Notes under the pieces: model-generated | Database searches by the model: none | Told to the model about the DNA's origin: nothing | What the model saw: the letters and a program-made list of their open reading frames with translations, nothing else | NCBI RefSeq assembly: GCF_013466425.1 | Contig: NZ_CP059165.1 | Location: forward strand, 5,642,001-5,706,000 | Source of the DNA: Mycobacterium vicinigordonae | Lineage (GTDB): Bacteria > Actinomycetota > Actinomycetes > Mycobacteriales > Mycobacteriaceae | Reading direction: 5' to 3' | DNA: 64,000 bases | Made by a program: the position numbers and the translations under genes | Shown here: piece by piece, positions 63,465 to 64,000 of the stretch | How the letters are laid out: every line of letters begins with the position of its first letter | Position numbering within the stretch: the first letter of the stretch is position 1

Positions 63465-63478
63465 TAGAACGTGTTCTA
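63465..63478. promoter_or_regulatory. Perfect KstR-type palindrome between convergent genes
   Basis: TAGAACGTGTTCTA is a fully symmetric KstR site. It lies 17 bases after the Rv3519-like stop and 21 bases before the stop of the convergent oxidoreductase. It is flanked by GGGCC (63456-63460) and GGCCC (63481-63485), so the whole could also fold as a terminator hairpin. Confidence 0.7.
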
Positions 63479-63499
63479 ACGGCCCCGCAAGCCACCCCG

Positions 63500-64000
63500 T
63501 CAGGTCAGCGCTGCGAGGTCGTGTACCTGCTCAACGCTGCGAGCACCGACCACCATCATGGTGACGCCGGCCGCCTCCCAGACCTCGATTTGCTTACGCA
63601 CGTAGTCCAGGTCGCCGACGATCATCGCGTCGTCGACGAGTTCGTCGGGAATCACCTTGGCGGCGTCGTCCTTGCGGTCGGACCGGAACAGTTTGGTGAC
63701 CTCGTCGACGACCTCGGCGTAGCCCATCCGACGGTAGACGTCTGCGTGGAAGTTGGTGTCCTCGGCACCCATGCCACCCATGTAGAGCGCCAGGAACGGC
63801 TTTACCGCGGCGAAGGTCGCCGGCCGGTCGTCGGTGACCACCACCTGCGCCGTGGCGCAGATTTCGAAGTTCTCCCGCGAGCGCCGGGCGCCCGGTCTGG
63901 CGAACCCCTCGTCGAGCCATTCGTTGTAGGTGTCGGCCATCCGCGGTGAGTAGAAGATGGGCAGCCAGCCGTCGCAGATTTCGGCGGCCAGGGCAACATT
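63500..64000 (-). CDS. LLM-class (F420-dependent type) oxidoreductase, C-terminal part
   Basis: Only the last ~166 residues are in the window; the frame is open to the right edge. Sequence features: NVALAAEICDGWLPIFYSPR, ICATAQVVVTDDRPATFAAVKPFLALYMGGMG, YRRMGYAEVV, IPDELVDDAMIVGDLDYVRKQIEVWEAAGVTMMVVGARS. These are typical of luciferase-like monooxygenases that use coenzyme F420. Position corresponds to M. tuberculosis Rv3520c, next to cyp142 and Rv3519 in the sterol regulon. The substrate is unknown. Confidence 0.88.
   Translation of the reverse strand, partial: NVALAAEICDGWLPIFYSPRMADTYNEWLDEGFARPGARRSRENFEICATAQVVVTDDRPATFAAVKPFLALYMGGMGAEDTNFHADVYRRMGYAEVVDEVTKLFRSDRKDDAAKVIPDELVDDAMIVGDLDYVRKQIEVWEAAGVTMMVVGARSVEQVHDLAALT

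Overview
The window comes from a high-GC, slow-growing Mycobacterium. Three PE_PGRS genes, a complete mce4 operon, KstR-type operators, an LpqH-like lipoprotein and an LCP protein all point there. From roughly 6.7 kb to the right edge, gene order largely follows the M. tuberculosis Rv3479-Rv3520c interval as I remember it (patatin-like protein, cpsA, otsA, mce4, hsd4A-fdxD, fadE26-fadE27-fadD17, PE_PGRS, ilvX, PE_PGRS, fadD19/echA19, cyp142, Rv3519, Rv3520c). Several insertions and losses interrupt it. PE_PGRS expansion suggests a relative of the M. kansasii/M. marinum/M. gordonae type rather than the tuberculosis complex itself; the species cannot be fixed from the window.

Layout. 0-6.5 kb: cell-envelope and export genes, mostly on the minus strand (Thr/Pro-rich secreted protein cut by the left edge, LpqH-like lipoprotein, alpha/beta hydrolase, MFS drug exporter with a palindromic operator, a 51-residue protein, a receptor Ser/Thr kinase). 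6.7-13.1 kb: a large patatin-like membrane protein, a GAP/Sap-family membrane protein, two small coupled secreted proteins and CpsA. 13.1-19.8 kb: a minus-strand block of SDR, nitroreductase, SDR, enoyl-CoA hydratase, acyl carrier protein, fatty acyl-AMP ligase and a PLP-dependent alpha-oxoamine synthase. This block is the most unusual part of the window: AMP ligase + ACP + alpha-oxoamine synthase is the gene logic of bacterial long-chain-base (sphingoid-like) or alkyl-aminoketone synthesis. 20-22.3 kb: a small conserved gene coupled to otsA, then a secreted protein.

22.3-38.1 kb is the cholesterol region. It holds the 10-gene mce4 import operon (yrbE4A to two Mce-associated proteins), hsd4A, fdxD, and a divergent fadE26-fadE27-fadD17 operon. 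58.4-64 kb continues the theme with fadD19, echA19, cyp142, an acetoacetate-decarboxylase-fold protein and a partial F420-type oxidoreductase. Together these import sterol, oxidise C26, activate side-chain acids to CoA esters and beta-oxidise them. Five copies of the KstR core AACnnGTT mark this regulon; one lies in front of the SDR at 15.5 kb, and one lies between two convergent genes.

38.1-58.4 kb is a recombination-prone zone with three PE_PGRS genes. Between them lies a duplicated module (ilvX, amidohydrolase, fructosamine kinase) that has decayed reciprocally. The left copy keeps ilvX and the amidohydrolase but has a truncated kinase fused to a PGRS relic. The right copy keeps the kinase but only scraps of the other two. 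An IS3-type transposase remnant lies upstream of the first PE_PGRS gene. No rRNA, tRNA, CRISPR array, intact insertion sequence or prophage was seen.
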